Shown: positions 18,686 through 28,612, counted from the stretch's first letter. The stretch is 64,000 bases of DNA from Exiguobacterium sp. 9-2 (GCF_036287235.1 NZ_CP142850.1:2001127-2065126), one strand, 5' to 3'. Numbers and translations: made by a program. Notes: generated by a model from the letters alone, not told the origin.

Positions 18686-20005
18686 TTAGTTTTCGTTCAG
18701 ATAGGTCAATATCCGTTCGAGCGCCATCCCACGTGACGCTTTCAATAAAACGATTGTTCGTTCTCCAAGCAGCGAACGCAATTGTTCAGCAGCATCCTCA
18801 ACAGTTGCCGCAAATTGGATTTGGACGGATGGGTCGCTGATTCCTTCAGCAATCCACGCGCCTTTCTCCCCTACTAGAATAGCATGCGAGACCGGTAACG
18901 TAATCCGCTTTCCGACCGAGGCATGTAACAAGCGTTCCTGGTCTCCTAGTTCATACATATCGCCGAGCACGAGAACGCGCGTCGTATACCCTTCTAATGC
19001 AGTGATTGTCTCAATCGCTGCATTCATCGATGTCGGACTTGCGTTATACGCATCGTTGATGACCGCCGTCTCCTCAAAGAGCAGTCGTTCCATCCGCATT
19101 GGTGTCAGTTCAACCGCGTCGAATCCTTCTTGGATCCGGGCATCCGTCACGCCAAGCGCGCGCGCTGTCGCAATCGCGTACGCTGCATTTCGGACTTGGT
19201 GTTTTCCTAACACAGGCAGATGAAAGGCAGTACCATCGTAAGCAAAGGCTGTTCCGAAAAATGTTGCTTCTGTCGTCTCGATCCGGTACGTATTCCCAAT
19301 CTGATAACCGATTTTCTCCGCTTCGACTTCTGCTAGAAGTGGTTCATCCCCATCAACGAACAGATGACCTCCTGGTTTAAGACCAGACCGAATCTCAAGC
19401 TTTGCTTTGGCGATTCCACTACGTCCACCGACTTGCTCCGCATGGGATTCACCGATGTTCGTGACGAGCGCAATATCTGGTTCAGCAAGATTCGATAAGA
19501 ATTCGATATCGCCAAAACCGTTCATTCCCATTTCCAGTACGGCGACTTCCGTGTCAGCCGGCATCATGAGAATCGTTAACGGCATCCCGATATCCGAATT
19601 GAAGTTCCCTTGTGTCTTATGTGTCTTGAACGTTGTCTTGAGTACACTTTCGACCATGTCTTTCGTCGATGTCTTGCCATTCGATCCAGTGATGGCAACG
19701 ATTTTTGGCGCAATCCGCATTAAGTATTGTTTAGCGATCTCTTGCAAGGCAACCAGTGGTTCATCGACTTCTAAGAAAACGACATCGATGTCCGGTCGAT
19801 CAATCCCTCTCTTCCATAAGGTGACGATCGCTCCTTGATTTTTTGCGCCTTCCAGGAAGCGATGACCATCGACGCGTGCTCCTTGAATCGGAACATAGAG
19901 ACCATCTTCAAGATGTGCGCGTGAATCCGTTGCGAAGTGGCGGACGACCCGGTCGTCTCTGACATCAAGATGCAGCCACTCAGCAATTTGCGTAATTGTT
20001 AACAT
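18686..20005 (-). CDS. murF: UDP-MurNAc-tripeptide:D-Ala-D-Ala ligase MurF
   Basis: Adds D-Ala-D-Ala to the UDP-MurNAc tripeptide. The 439-residue Mur ligase carries the ATP loop AITGSNGKTSTKDMVES and GNFNSDIGMPLTIL, EMGMNGFGDIEFL and ALVTNIGESHAE, a combination typical of MurF and not of MurE. NDAYNASPTSMNAAIETI near 300 also fits MurF. The start is the ATG eight bases after GGAGG. In Bacillus this position, between the PBP and mraY, is held by murE, so the local cluster has a different ligase. Confidence 0.92.
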   Translation of the reverse strand: MLTITQIAEWLHLDVRDDRVVRHFATDSRAHLEDGLYVPIQGARVDGHRFLEGAKNQGAIVTLWKRGIDRPDIDVVFLEVDEPLVALQEIAKQYLMRIAPKIVAITGSNGKTSTKDMVESVLKTTFKTHKTQGNFNSDIGMPLTILMMPADTEVAVLEMGMNGFGDIEFLSNLAEPDIALVTNIGESHAEQVGGRSGIAKAKLEIRSGLKPGGHLFVDGDEPLLAEVEAEKIGYQIGNTYRIETTEATFFGTAFAYDGTAFHLPVLGKHQVRNAAYAIATARALGVTDARIQEGFDAVELTPMRMERLLFEETAVINDAYNASPTSMNAAIETITALEGYTTRVLVLGDMYELGDQERLLHASVGKRITLPVSHAILVGEKGAWIAEGISDPSVQIQFAATVEDAAEQLRSLLGERTIVLLKASRGMALERILTYLNEN

Positions 20006-20031
20006 GATATATACCTCCATTCGATGACAGC

Positions 20032-20078
20032 AAAAGAGGACGAATGCAAAAGTCAACGAATGACTCCTGTTCGTCCTC
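20032..20078 (-). terminator. Terminator-like hairpin between the PBP2B gene and murF
   Basis: Outer 9-bp perfect stem GAGGACGAA/TTCGTCCTC (20070-20078 and 20036-20044) with a nested AGTCA/TGACT hairpin, followed by UUUU on the minus strand, 27 bases before the murF start. The short U tract suggests partial termination or an RNA processing signal within the cluster. Confidence 0.5.
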
Positions 20079-20113
20079 GTCTTCCTGTAGAAATCAGGAA
20101 ACTTGCCCCACCG

Positions 20114-22252
20114 TTATTCTTTAGGTTCAGCTAGTTCGACCGTCAACTTTCCATTTTCCTTCACTAGTGTACCAGTTCGAGCTGATTGTTTGGTTACAAA
20201 ACCTTTACCGATGACATCGAGCTTCAAGTCATATAAGCTGACGAGCTTTTTGACGTCTCGCTGCGACCACCCCGTCAGATTCGGCATCTTAAATGTGTTC
20301 GCCGTCTTCAGCAAGACACGTTCTCCACTGACGAATTCTTGACCACGAGACGGAATCTGCGAAACGACCTCCGCTCCATCCCCAAGGATGATTGGAACAG
20401 CTTCTTGTTCTTTCGCCAAATCCGTTGCTTGTCGAGCGCTCTTCTTGATATAGCTCGGCGTAATCTTCGCTTTGACATCCACCGAATCTTTTTGCGTTTC
20501 CGGTTGAATGCTCCGGTACTGTAATGCTGTATTCATGACACTTTTGAACACCGGACTCATGATGAGTGGTCCTGAAACCGATGATTCATTTTTTGACGGA
20601 CGATCGACCGCGATGTACATGATCAATTCCGGATCATCTTTTGGTGCCATGCCGATGAACGAGTGAATGAATTTTCCTTGAATGTATTTTCCGTTCTCAG
20701 AAATTTGAGCTGTACCGGTCTTACCGATGACACGGTAGTCTTTCAACTTGTACATTTGACCCGTTCCGATTTTACTGTTGACGACACCGTCCAGTGCATC
20801 CCGCGTCGCTTTGGCCGCCTCTGCCGAAATTGGCTTACCGACGACTTCTGTTTTCGCTCGGTACGGTGCTTTATCCGTATGATCAGCTTTTTGGATGATA
20901 TGCGGTTTGACCATTTCACCGTCACCAGCAATTGCTGTTGCCCCTTGGAGTAATTGCATTGGTGTGACTGCAGTCGATTGTCCCCATGAAGTGATGAGCG
21001 CATTCAGCGGTTTTGACAAATCAGACTGACTGTTTACTTCTCCCGAGATGTCTATACCCGTTCGTTGGTCAAAATGAAACTTCTTAAAGTATTCTTTATA
21101 CCGTTCGATCCCAAGTTTTTCTGCTGTCAACTTCGAGAACATGACGTTCGAGGAGTGATAGACGCCCTCGATCATCGGAATTGTGCCCCAACCAACATCA
21201 TTGTAATCCTTGATGACCGTTCCTTTGTAATTATAGCTACCCGATTTATACTTCTCGTTCGGACGGAAGACTCCCGCATCAATCGCTGCTGCGAGCGTAA
21301 AAATCTTCATCGTTGAACCCGGTTCGAATCGTGAGGATACGGCGAAGTTCGTAAAATCTTTCATGTCACGTAAATTCGGGTTGAACGATGGCCGATCCGC
21401 CATGGCAAGGATTTCACCAGTCTTCGCATCCATGACGATACCCGTTGCGTTTTTCGGCTTATACGTGTTGTACATTTTTTGCATCTGTTTCTCAAGCGAC
21501 TGTTGAATGCGATGATCGATTGTCAAGTACAGATTCGATCCGTCCTTCGGTTCATTCGAGACACGTGAAGAACCTTGGATCAACGGATTACCACTCCGGT
21601 CTTTCTCGAAGACGCGTGCACCGTAAGACTCACTCAAGGCATTATCATACTGTTTTTCGATCCCCATTTGTCCCTGTAACGCGACACGACCATTCTCCTC
21701 GGTGATCTTTTGGACGAATCCGAGTGTATCGGACAAGAAGATACCGTTCGGATAGTATCGTTTTGGCTCTTCGATCATCCGGATTCCAGGGAGTTTTAAC
21801 TTGTCGATCTTCTCTTTTTGATCGAGTGTTAAGTCATTTCCCTTTTTTCCGAATTCGATTTGCGAACGTTCTTTGTTCTCAATCAAATAGGTTTCCAGTT
21901 CTTTCGTCGTCATTCCAAGTATCGGTGCAAGACCTTCAGCCGTCTTTTTGAAGTCGACGATCGTCTCATCCGGATCCTTGACGCCACCTAGTCGGTAAAT
22001 ACCAATCAGGTGATACGACGGAACATTAATGGCGATTGGAGAACCGAGACGGTCAAAAATTTCACCGCGTTCTGCTCCAAGCGTCTCCTGGGACTCCCAT
22101 CGCTTTTTCTCAGCATAGGCAATCATATCTTCCCCATGGAATTGTTTAGTTGTCGCTAAGTATAAAAATCTGCCAATAAACACAAAAAAGAGAGTAGCAA
22201 ATATCACCATGATAAAGGCTACTCTCCAACGGGATTTTTTCAGTGGATTCAT
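20114..22252 (-). CDS. pbpB: Penicillin-binding protein 2B, septal transpeptidase with PASTA domains
   Basis: Class B PBP crosslinking septal peptidoglycan. The 712-residue protein has one N-terminal membrane anchor (about 10-30), a PBP dimerisation domain, and a transpeptidase domain with the active-site motif PGSTMKIFT (Ser in STMK), SSN in YHSSNVMFSKL and KTG in GKTGTAQ. Two C-terminal PASTA repeats follow (about 585-650 and 650-712). It overlaps ftsL by four bases (ATGA). Only one such gene is present; B. subtilis has a second, sporulation-specific copy (spoVD) right after it. Confidence 0.95.
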   Translation of the reverse strand: MNPLKKSRWRVAFIMVIFATLFFVFIGRFLYLATTKQFHGEDMIAYAEKKRWESQETLGAERGEIFDRLGSPIAINVPSYHLIGIYRLGGVKDPDETIVDFKKTAEGLAPILGMTTKELETYLIENKERSQIEFGKKGNDLTLDQKEKIDKLKLPGIRMIEEPKRYYPNGIFLSDTLGFVQKITEENGRVALQGQMGIEKQYDNALSESYGARVFEKDRSGNPLIQGSSRVSNEPKDGSNLYLTIDHRIQQSLEKQMQKMYNTYKPKNATGIVMDAKTGEILAMADRPSFNPNLRDMKDFTNFAVSSRFEPGSTMKIFTLAAAIDAGVFRPNEKYKSGSYNYKGTVIKDYNDVGWGTIPMIEGVYHSSNVMFSKLTAEKLGIERYKEYFKKFHFDQRTGIDISGEVNSQSDLSKPLNALITSWGQSTAVTPMQLLQGATAIAGDGEMVKPHIIQKADHTDKAPYRAKTEVVGKPISAEAAKATRDALDGVVNSKIGTGQMYKLKDYRVIGKTGTAQISENGKYIQGKFIHSFIGMAPKDDPELIMYIAVDRPSKNESSVSGPLIMSPVFKSVMNTALQYRSIQPETQKDSVDVKAKITPSYIKKSARQATDLAKEQEAVPIILGDGAEVVSQIPSRGQEFVSGERVLLKTANTFKMPNLTGWSQRDVKKLVSLYDLKLDVIGKGFVTKQSARTGTLVKENGKLTVELAEPKE

Positions 22253-22635
22253 TTAGGAATCACCTTGATGTTCCCTTTACGCATATCAAGACCCTGTTCT
22301 TTTGCAATCTTATAAATCCGTTCCGGAGAGCTTAAGTTCGTGACCTCTAGTTGTAAACGTTCATTTTCTTTTTTGAGTGACTGTGTGACTTGGTTTTCTT
22401 TCGCTAAGTCACGACTGACATTGTACGCCTCGTTGTGCGTACTGATCGTCAAACTCCCAAATAACACAAGACCACCAATCATCGCACTGTATAAGAATTT
22501 TTCAAAGGGATACAAGCGATACTTCGGACGGACGGCGACGCGACGTGCGATATCTTCCGTCTTCCGTGGTTCCTGAACAGGTTGTTGACGAACGGGTTGA
22601 ACCGTTTGGACCGATTTACGAAGTGGTTCTGCCAT
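22249..22635 (-). CDS. ftsL: Cell division protein FtsL
   Basis: Small bitopic divisome protein forming a coiled-coil complex with DivIC and DivIB. The 128-residue protein has a basic, Pro/Gln-rich cytoplasmic part (1-45), one membrane segment (about 47-65) and an extracytoplasmic leucine-zipper-like helix (NEAYNVSRDLAKEN onward) ending with ERIYKIAKEQGLDMR, the FtsL/LytB-like signature. Position between rsmH and pbpB is conserved across Firmicutes. Confidence 0.93.
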   Translation of the reverse strand: MAEPLRKSVQTVQPVRQQPVQEPRKTEDIARRVAVRPKYRLYPFEKFLYSAMIGGLVLFGSLTISTHNEAYNVSRDLAKENQVTQSLKKENERLQLEVTNLSSPERIYKIAKEQGLDMRKGNIKVIPK

Positions 22636-22648
22636 TGGAATGCTCCTC

Positions 22649-23587
22649 TCAAGATTCTTTCATTTTTTCAGCGATTCGTAATTTTGCCGATCGAGCGCGA
22701 CGATTATCATCCAGCTCTTCGACACCAGCTGTAATCGGCTTGCGTGTGACGAGTCGGAGTTCGGGCTCCATCTCGACCGGTATCATCGGCAATCCCGGTG
22801 GAAGCTCGGGTAGTGATGATTTTTCTTTGATCGCCTGTTTACACATGCGATCTTCAAGTGAATGGAACGTAATGACACATAAACGTCCACCAACCCGTAA
22901 TACATCAATTGCTTGGTGTACCGCACGGTCAAAGACGTTCAATTCGTCATTGACGGCAATTCGGATCGCTTGGAACGTCCGTTTCGCAGGGTGACCACCT
23001 TTACGTCGTGCTGGTGCTGGAATCGCATCCTTGATCAATTCGACGAGTTCGAACGTCGTCTCAATCGGTTGCTCTTCCCGCGCTTTTTCGATTTTGCGTG
23101 CAATTTGTTTTGAGAACTTCTCTTCCCCGTATGTAAAGAAGATACGTACGAGATCATTGTAAGACCATTCATTGACGACTTCGTAGGCAGAAAGTGGAGA
23201 AGATTGATCCATGCGCATGTCGAGACGTGCATCGTGATTGTAACTAAATCCCCGTTCCCCTTCGTCTAATTGTGGTGAAGAGACACCAAGATCGAATAAG
23301 ATGCCGTCTACTTTCTCGACGCCATGTGCTGCTAATTGCTCTTTTAGATAAGCAAAATTACTCTTTATTAAAGTAAAGCGACCTTCATACGCCGCGAGAC
23401 GTTCTGCTGCATGAGCAAGGGCGACATCATCTTGATCAAATGCGTATAGATGACCTGTCGTCAGTTGTTTGACGATCTCTTCGCTATGTCCTGCTCCACC
23501 TAATGTACAATCGACGTAAATACCGTCGGGTTTAATCGCGAGTCCTTCGATTGACTCCCATTTCAATACCGTTTCATGCTCAAACAT
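22649..23587 (-). CDS. rsmH: 16S rRNA (cytosine-1402-N4)-methyltransferase RsmH
   Basis: SAM-dependent methyltransferase acting on the ribosomal decoding centre. The 312-residue protein shows [13 protein letters not shown] at the start, the SAM motif [25 protein letters not shown] and [16 protein letters not shown], all diagnostic. The ATG after AGGTGAGG is used; a GTG four codons upstream lies in the Shine-Dalgarno region. It is the first gene of the division cluster here; mraZ, which normally precedes it, is missing. Confidence 0.97.
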   Translation of the reverse strand: MFEHETVLKWESIEGLAIKPDGIYVDCTLGGAGHSEEIVKQLTTGHLYAFDQDDVALAHAAERLAAYEGRFTLIKSNFAYLKEQLAAHGVEKVDGILFDLGVSSPQLDEGERGFSYNHDARLDMRMDQSSPLSAYEVVNEWSYNDLVRIFFTYGEEKFSKQIARKIEKAREEQPIETTFELVELIKDAIPAPARRKGGHPAKRTFQAIRIAVNDELNVFDRAVHQAIDVLRVGGRLCVITFHSLEDRMCKQAIKEKSSLPELPPGLPMIPVEMEPELRLVTRKPITAGVEELDDNRRARSAKLRIAEKMKES

Positions 23588-23721
23588 GTCCTGCCTCACC
23601 TTTCACTGTCCTTGAAGGACGTTACTCTTTTTCAATGTATCACATTCTCTCATGAAAACGTTACGAAAATGAGACAGTTTCCTTGATTTATTTAACTTTT
23701 GTGTAATTTTCGCTAAAAAAT

Positions 23722-23751
23722 CAAAAAAACCTGCTTGTTTCAGCAGGTTTA
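23722..23751 (-). terminator. Terminator after bshC
   Basis: 8-bp stem AACCTGCT/AGCAGGTT (23742-23749 and 23728-23735) followed by a U run on the minus strand; the stem overlaps the bshC stop codon. It separates the bshC unit from the division cluster. Confidence 0.87.
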
Positions 23752-25311
23752 AAGGAAAATTTTCAGTTGTTCAGCCGCATTTGACTCATAAGCGTTCCTT
23801 AAGTCCCGAACAAAATCAGGACCATGATGATTCAACCACGGTAAGATGGAGTGAATCCTTTCTTGTGGCGCTCCATCCGGTAGCAAATGATAGGCCGTTT
23901 CTTTATACTGTCGCGTCTGTCGATCAAATTGACGTCGATCTTCTGCTAACAAACTAGCAATCGATTGTTCGAGTTGTTTCTTGATTTTCTCACTCTTACT
24001 CGAAGTTCGCAGTAGCTGATGTTCGAGCGAAAGAAACTCGGAGACGAAGCTATCTTTCAGCATCGCTGCCGTCTGCAGGCGCCCTGTCATCTGCTCTTCC
24101 GAATAGACGGGAATCGGAACGCCTGACCGGACGATCTCTTCGAGTGATACGTCGAGTTTCATAAGCCGTTTTTCATCGCTATGACGCACGAGTAATCCGC
24201 CCATACGAGGGATTAATAACGGCATCGTCCACTTCAGATGGTGAAACAGTGGGCGTAAGCGCGTCCAGTAAGCTAATTCTCCCGGTCCACCAATGTAGGC
24301 AAGCGTCGGGAACAGATAATCCTGCATCAATGGTCGGGTCACGACACTGTTTGAGAATCGTTCCGGACTGGCGTACAGTAACGCGATTAATTCAAGTTCT
24401 GTATACTGCTTCCCTTGTTTCGTCTCAAATCCGCTTGCTGTCGGATAAAGCAACTGACGACCGTGATCATCGATGAAAAGATGCGCGGCCTCCTCGTTCA
24501 AGAATGTGTCGGGTAATTCTTTCGTCTGTGTTATTCCGTCCGTCAATGCCTGTCTGAATTCCGCATTGTCTTGAATCAATCGTTCAAAAAACGGAATCTC
24601 GAGTTCACGGACAGGGTGTGTATCAGCATCAAAGAAGACGATATCGAAATCGATCAATTCGCCGATTAATTGTGAGAAAAACATGCCATACGATGTACAT
24701 TCTTCAACGAGTTGTTTCAGCCGCGCAACTAATCGTTTCGTGTGGATCGTCTCCGGCATTGCCCGGAACGTTTCTTCAATGATTTCTAGAAGTGCCGGCT
24801 GATCAAAAGACAAGCGACTGACCGAGCGGGCAATCGTTTCCGCAGGGGCGACTGCGATTTTTCGCGTTTGAAAATCTGCTGTCGGAACATAAACATGATT
24901 GATCTCATCAAAATCGTGATCTTCGGTCGCGAGCCAAAAAATCGGAACGACAGGGCGATCAAGTGTCGCTTCCGCCTGCTGCGCGACCTTAAGACAGGTC
25001 AACAGTTTATAGATGGCATATAATGGTCCGCCAAAGATGCCGGTTTGTTGCCCTGTGACCACAGCTTGTGCCTCACCTGTACGAAGTTTCGCGACACGCT
25101 CCCGCAATCGCTCCGTCATATTTGGATTTTGGCGTTCGAGTTCGTCCGTTAGCGCCGCAAGATGCGGATAGTGACGCTCTTCAAGTAAGCGGCTTCTCGA
25201 CGCTAAACCACTCGTTCCGAGGTGATCGACATATGTTAAGAATTCTTCTCGTGAAGCACGATGCATCAGCGAGTTGTCATCATATAAGGCTTCAAATGGT
25301 TGTACCTTCAA
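23749..25311 (-). CDS. bshC: Bacillithiol biosynthesis cysteine-adding enzyme BshC
   Basis: Adds cysteine to GlcN-malate to complete bacillithiol, the low-molecular-weight thiol of Bacillales. The 520-residue protein (YllA in B. subtilis) has the class-I-synthetase-like core with VVTGQQTGIFGGPLYAIYK, FWLATEDHDFDEINH and AYIGGPGELAYWTRLR, and a C-terminal coiled coil (about 440-480). The start is a TTG with AAGGGA six bases upstream. It is in the conserved place before the division cluster, but without mraZ. Confidence 0.95.
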   Translation of the reverse strand: MKVQPFEALYDDNSLMHRASREEFLTYVDHLGTSGLASRSRLLEERHYPHLAALTDELERQNPNMTERLRERVAKLRTGEAQAVVTGQQTGIFGGPLYAIYKLLTCLKVAQQAEATLDRPVVPIFWLATEDHDFDEINHVYVPTADFQTRKIAVAPAETIARSVSRLSFDQPALLEIIEETFRAMPETIHTKRLVARLKQLVEECTSYGMFFSQLIGELIDFDIVFFDADTHPVRELEIPFFERLIQDNAEFRQALTDGITQTKELPDTFLNEEAAHLFIDDHGRQLLYPTASGFETKQGKQYTELELIALLYASPERFSNSVVTRPLMQDYLFPTLAYIGGPGELAYWTRLRPLFHHLKWTMPLLIPRMGGLLVRHSDEKRLMKLDVSLEEIVRSGVPIPVYSEEQMTGRLQTAAMLKDSFVSEFLSLEHQLLRTSSKSEKIKKQLEQSIASLLAEDRRQFDRQTRQYKETAYHLLPDGAPQERIHSILPWLNHHGPDFVRDLRNAYESNAAEQLKIFL

Positions 25312-25340
25312 ACAAAATCCCTTCTTTCTTACCTAACTCG

Positions 25341-25697
25341 TCAGCTGATGAACAGTTGACGTATACCGAGCACGAACAACACGAAATGAACGGGTAACGC
25401 TAGCAAGATGATGATCCGCCAACTGTGCCGAATCATTTGTCTTAAATCGACATCAAGTTGCCGAATCCGTTGCCAGAGCGCGTTCAACGCAAACACTACC
25501 AACACGACGATGACGATCCATCCTAAGTAATTTGTTCCGGTCAAGGCAATCAATGCGACATGAATGGCATATAGAACAATGAATGTCCCAACGTCGAGTG
25601 CGAATCGGACTGCCTTCCCGTGTTTTCGAAACAGAAGTAAAAAGATGAGATACAACGCAAGTAGGCTGAATAAAGGAAAAATGATGAAGACCGTCAC
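25341..25697 (-). CDS. DUF3397-type membrane protein
   Basis: A 118-residue protein with four hydrophobic segments (about 1-22, 33-50, 54-74 and 93-115) and short basic loops (RKHGK, RQMIRHSWR). It resembles the DUF3397 family of small Bacillales membrane proteins of unknown function found between panE and bshC. It starts with GTG after GGAGGG and overlaps the panE stop by four bases, so it is co-expressed with panE. No enzymatic motif is visible. Confidence 0.75.
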   Translation of the reverse strand: MTVFIIFPLFSLLALYLIFLLLFRKHGKAVRFALDVGTFIVLYAIHVALIALTGTNYLGWIVIVVLVVFALNALWQRIRQLDVDLRQMIRHSWRIIILLALPVHFVLFVLGIRQLFIS

Positions 25698-26509
25698 TGC
25701 GGACCCTCCCTCTGTTTGATCTGTTCATAATAAAAAGATAAACGTGGCGTCGCAGTCGTCGCCTGACGTAACGCGTATCCAAGTATCGGTTCCACTTCTG
25801 TTTGGCGTCCTTGCTCAAGATCTCGTAACATCGAAGAACGATTTTTACTCGTGTTCTCCATGATTCGCTCGATTTCGGAATAAGTAATGCTATGATTCGG
25901 AAAAATCGTCTGCATTTCGTCAAATAATTGACGTGCTTCTTGTCGATAAGGCATTTCTAACAAGGATCCATTCTCAACACCGTAATATGCCGTCACTGGA
26001 TTGATGACGACGTTGATGAACAGTTTCGTCAATAAGACCGCTTCCATATCCGACTCGAATTCAAAACGGAGCTGTATTGACGACAAGTTCGAAATTTCTT
26101 GATTTCCATATCGAATACGTCCTTGTCCAGTATGCCTGACTTCAAACGGCGCAGTGCGCATGGCTCCATGTTCGACGACACCGAATAAGACTTGCGGCAA
26201 TTGCTCTTTCCATTTCAAATGATCCATTCCATTTTGCAGGAACATGACGGGACACGTCAGCCGTTTGAGGAATGGAATCACACTTTTTATATCATACGAC
26301 TTTGTCGCTACAAACACCAAGTCTTCTGACTCGAGTCGATCAATCTTCCGGATTCGTACAAGTCGACTTGCCTGTCCATCGCGAATGATCGAACGTTCCT
26401 CTTCTTGTTCTTGTCGAGTATAGAGCGTGACTGCATGCTCTTCCGATAAATAAGAGGCAAGCAATAAACCGATGGCTCCCGCGCCAATGATTCCAACGTT
26501 CATCTTCAT
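25694..26509 (-). CDS. panE: 2-dehydropantoate 2-reductase family protein
   Basis: NADPH-dependent ketopantoate reductase fold (ApbA/PanE), a step of pantothenate and CoA synthesis. The 271-residue protein has the Rossmann motif VGIIGAGAIGLLLASYL at residues 4-20, the FVATKSYD segment, FLQNGMDH and a helical C-terminal domain with KLFINVVINPVTAYYGV, where the Lys and Asn match catalytic positions of the family. Start chosen among three close ATGs by spacing to AAAGGGG. It is YlbQ in B. subtilis. Whether it is the main ketopantoate reductase here is not known. Confidence 0.88.
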   Translation of the reverse strand: MKMNVGIIGAGAIGLLLASYLSEEHAVTLYTRQEQEEERSIIRDGQASRLVRIRKIDRLESEDLVFVATKSYDIKSVIPFLKRLTCPVMFLQNGMDHLKWKEQLPQVLFGVVEHGAMRTAPFEVRHTGQGRIRYGNQEISNLSSIQLRFEFESDMEAVLLTKLFINVVINPVTAYYGVENGSLLEMPYRQEARQLFDEMQTIFPNHSITYSEIERIMENTSKNRSSMLRDLEQGRQTEVEPILGYALRQATTATPRLSFYYEQIKQREGPQ

Positions 26510-26524
26510 CATTTCCCCTTTCAT

Positions 26525-26570
26525 GAAAAAAGCGACCCCAAAACCGATTTCTCGATTCGAAGGTCGCTTT
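26525..26570 (-). terminator. Terminator after rpmF
   Basis: 9-bp stem AAAGCGACC/GGTCGCTTT (26562-26570 and 26529-26537) with a 24-base loop and UUUUUU following on the minus strand; it lies between rpmF and panE. Confidence 0.8.
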
Positions 26571-26587
26571 TATACCGATCAATCAGC

Positions 26588-26761
26588 TTACTTGCTGACG
26601 ATTTCTTTACCTTTGTACGAGCCACATGCTTTACAAACACGGTGTGAAAGTTTCATTTCACCACAGTTTGGGCACTCGACCATACCTGGTACACGGAGTT
26701 TGAAATGAGTACGGCGAAGACGTTTGCGTGTTTTCGACGTTCTGCGGAATGGTACTGCCAT
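26588..26761 (-). CDS. rpmF: 50S ribosomal protein L32
   Basis: A 57-residue ribosomal protein. The N terminus [14 protein letters not shown] is the L32 signature, and two CxxC pairs (CPNCGE and CKACG) form the zinc ribbon. The ATG is followed by a conserved Ala-Val and preceded by GGAGG. It is encoded 46 bases after yceD, with which it is co-transcribed in many bacteria. Confidence 0.97.
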
Positions 26762-26807
26762 CGTTGTCCACCTCCTTGAAAAAATACACTCGCCTTTACT
26801 TCAGAAA

Positions 26808-27332
26808 TCAGGAATCCTGATCTTTTTTAAAGAACTGAGCGAGACCCGCGAGTCGCGGATCGATTTTTGGTTCGGTTTCCTCTGGATCCTCTTCAGAAAG
26901 AATCGTCCAGCCTTCCCCCTCAACCAACTGATTCTCTTCATCATCCCCATGCACTTGCACTGGCACATGAAGTAAAATCAATTCTTGCACGAGCGGTCGA
27001 AGATCGACCGTATTCCCGATCGGCACGTTGATGTCATCTGCTTCGTTCGAAACAGCATCAACCTCGAGCAGGAATGGCTCGATGGATTCAATCTCGAATG
27101 GATAAGCGACGTCATTTAGCGTCCGGGCATCCGGAAGCGTCATTTCGCCGGTAATCCGGAGATTGAATATTAATTGATTCGATGTAAACGATGCATTTGC
27201 ACGAACGTGCACAGGTTGCACCGCCCGGATATCCGGATGGAGGGCGACTAGCTCATTGAGCTCGATCGTCTCGTTAACCTGAAGTTGACCCAGATTGCGC
27301 AATTTATTCAATTGCATCAGGGACCATTTCAT
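26808..27332 (-). CDS. ylbN: YceD family protein (DUF177)
   Basis: A 174-residue DUF177 protein, the usual partner of rpmF. In plants and bacteria the family is linked to 23S rRNA processing and accumulation. The start MKWSLMQL follows GAGGTGA; a longer frame would cross the promoter. An acidic C-terminal half with EDPEETEPKIDPRLAGLAQFF matches the family end motif (DPRLAKL), although the conserved central Cys residues seen in some members are absent. It has a consensus promoter at 27361-27389. Confidence 0.9.
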   Translation of the reverse strand: MKWSLMQLNKLRNLGQLQVNETIELNELVALHPDIRAVQPVHVRANASFTSNQLIFNLRITGEMTLPDARTLNDVAYPFEIESIEPFLLEVDAVSNEADDINVPIGNTVDLRPLVQELILLHVPVQVHGDDEENQLVEGEGWTILSEEDPEETEPKIDPRLAGLAQFFKKDQDS

Positions 27333-27360
27333 CCGAATCACCTCAATTGCAACAATATGA

Positions 27361-27389
27361 ATTATAGAGAGGACATCTTGTTTTGTCAA
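27361..27389 (-). promoter_or_regulatory. Consensus SigA promoter for yceD-rpmF
   Basis: TTGACA (27384-27389), 17 bases, TATAAT (27361-27366) on the minus strand: both hexamers are perfect. It gives a short leader of about 20 bases to the yceD start. Confidence 0.93.
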
Positions 27390-27488
27390 TGTTTTTTCTT
27401 TACACTGAAATCGCTAGAGAACGAACACTTTTGGACGTCTTTATCCATATTACCGCACTTAATTCGGTTTGCAAAGGAGAAAGTTTTC

Positions 27489-28612
27489 ATGAGGATGACA
27501 GCTATCATTTCAGAGTACAATCCGTTTCATAATGGACACTATTATCAAGCGACGACAGCACGACGGGAAACGGATGCCGACGTCATCGTCGCCATCATGA
27601 GCGGGACGTTCATGCAACGTGGGGAGCCCGCTTTTACAGACAAATGGACACGTGCTCAAGCAGCAGTCGCGAGTGGTGCCGTTGATCTCGTTCTTGAACT
27701 CCCCTTTTATTTTGCCGTCCAACGCGCAGATCGGTTTGCGCTCGGTGGAGTGACGATCGCTGAGACGATTGGTTGTGAGTCACTTTCGTTCGGAAGCGAA
27801 TGTGGAGACATCCATCCCTTTTTGCAGGCGGCATCGGAACAAATTGAAGAGACTCTTGCATATAAGCAAGCGTTACGTGACGGATTAACAGCTGGTCTTT
27901 CTTCTGCTCACGCTGCTAGTCAAGCGTTCAAGAGTGTCTCACAGACGCTTGATTTGACACAACCGAACAATACACTTGGTTATTATTATGCTCGCGCCGC
28001 GAAGACCGTTTCGCTTCATACGACAAAACGAATTGGAAGTGGCTATCATGACCTATCAACCGGAGCTATCATGAGCGCCACTGCGATACGCGCCCATTAC
28101 CAGACGCACGGTCAGCTGCTCGCACTTCCCGAACAGACGGAGGACGTCCTGACAAACGCTTCTTTCGCTCATTTTTCGCACTATTATCCATGGATTCGAC
28201 AACGCCTATTGACGACTCCCGTATCTGAGTTGATACGAATCGCCGGAATTGATGCTTCACTAGCTCCTCGTCTCATCGAAGGTGCCAAACAAGCAGAGAC
28301 GTTCGATTTCTTTTTAAATCACGTCAAAACACGTCGTTATACGCGTACAAGCCTGCAGCGTGCCATTGTCTATCTGTTGACTTCAACGACAACGGAAGAG
28401 GTCGCACGGATTGATTATGATCATGTTGATTTCGTTCGCCCCCTCGCTTTTTCAGAACAAGGACGACTGGCACTTAAGAGTATCAAAACGCGTGTCCCTG
28501 TTTTAAGTACGTTCACGAGCCATCCTTGGCTAACAAAAGAAAGCCAAGTGACAGCTGCATACGCACTGCCCTTGGCTCGCTACGACGCGTTGCTCGAACA
28601 CCGTCGTTTTCC

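Noticed and set aside
23588-23721. Possible hidden mraZ between rsmH and bshC
   Set aside because: The gap is far too short for the roughly 143-codon gene, and no MraZ-like frame is open on either strand.
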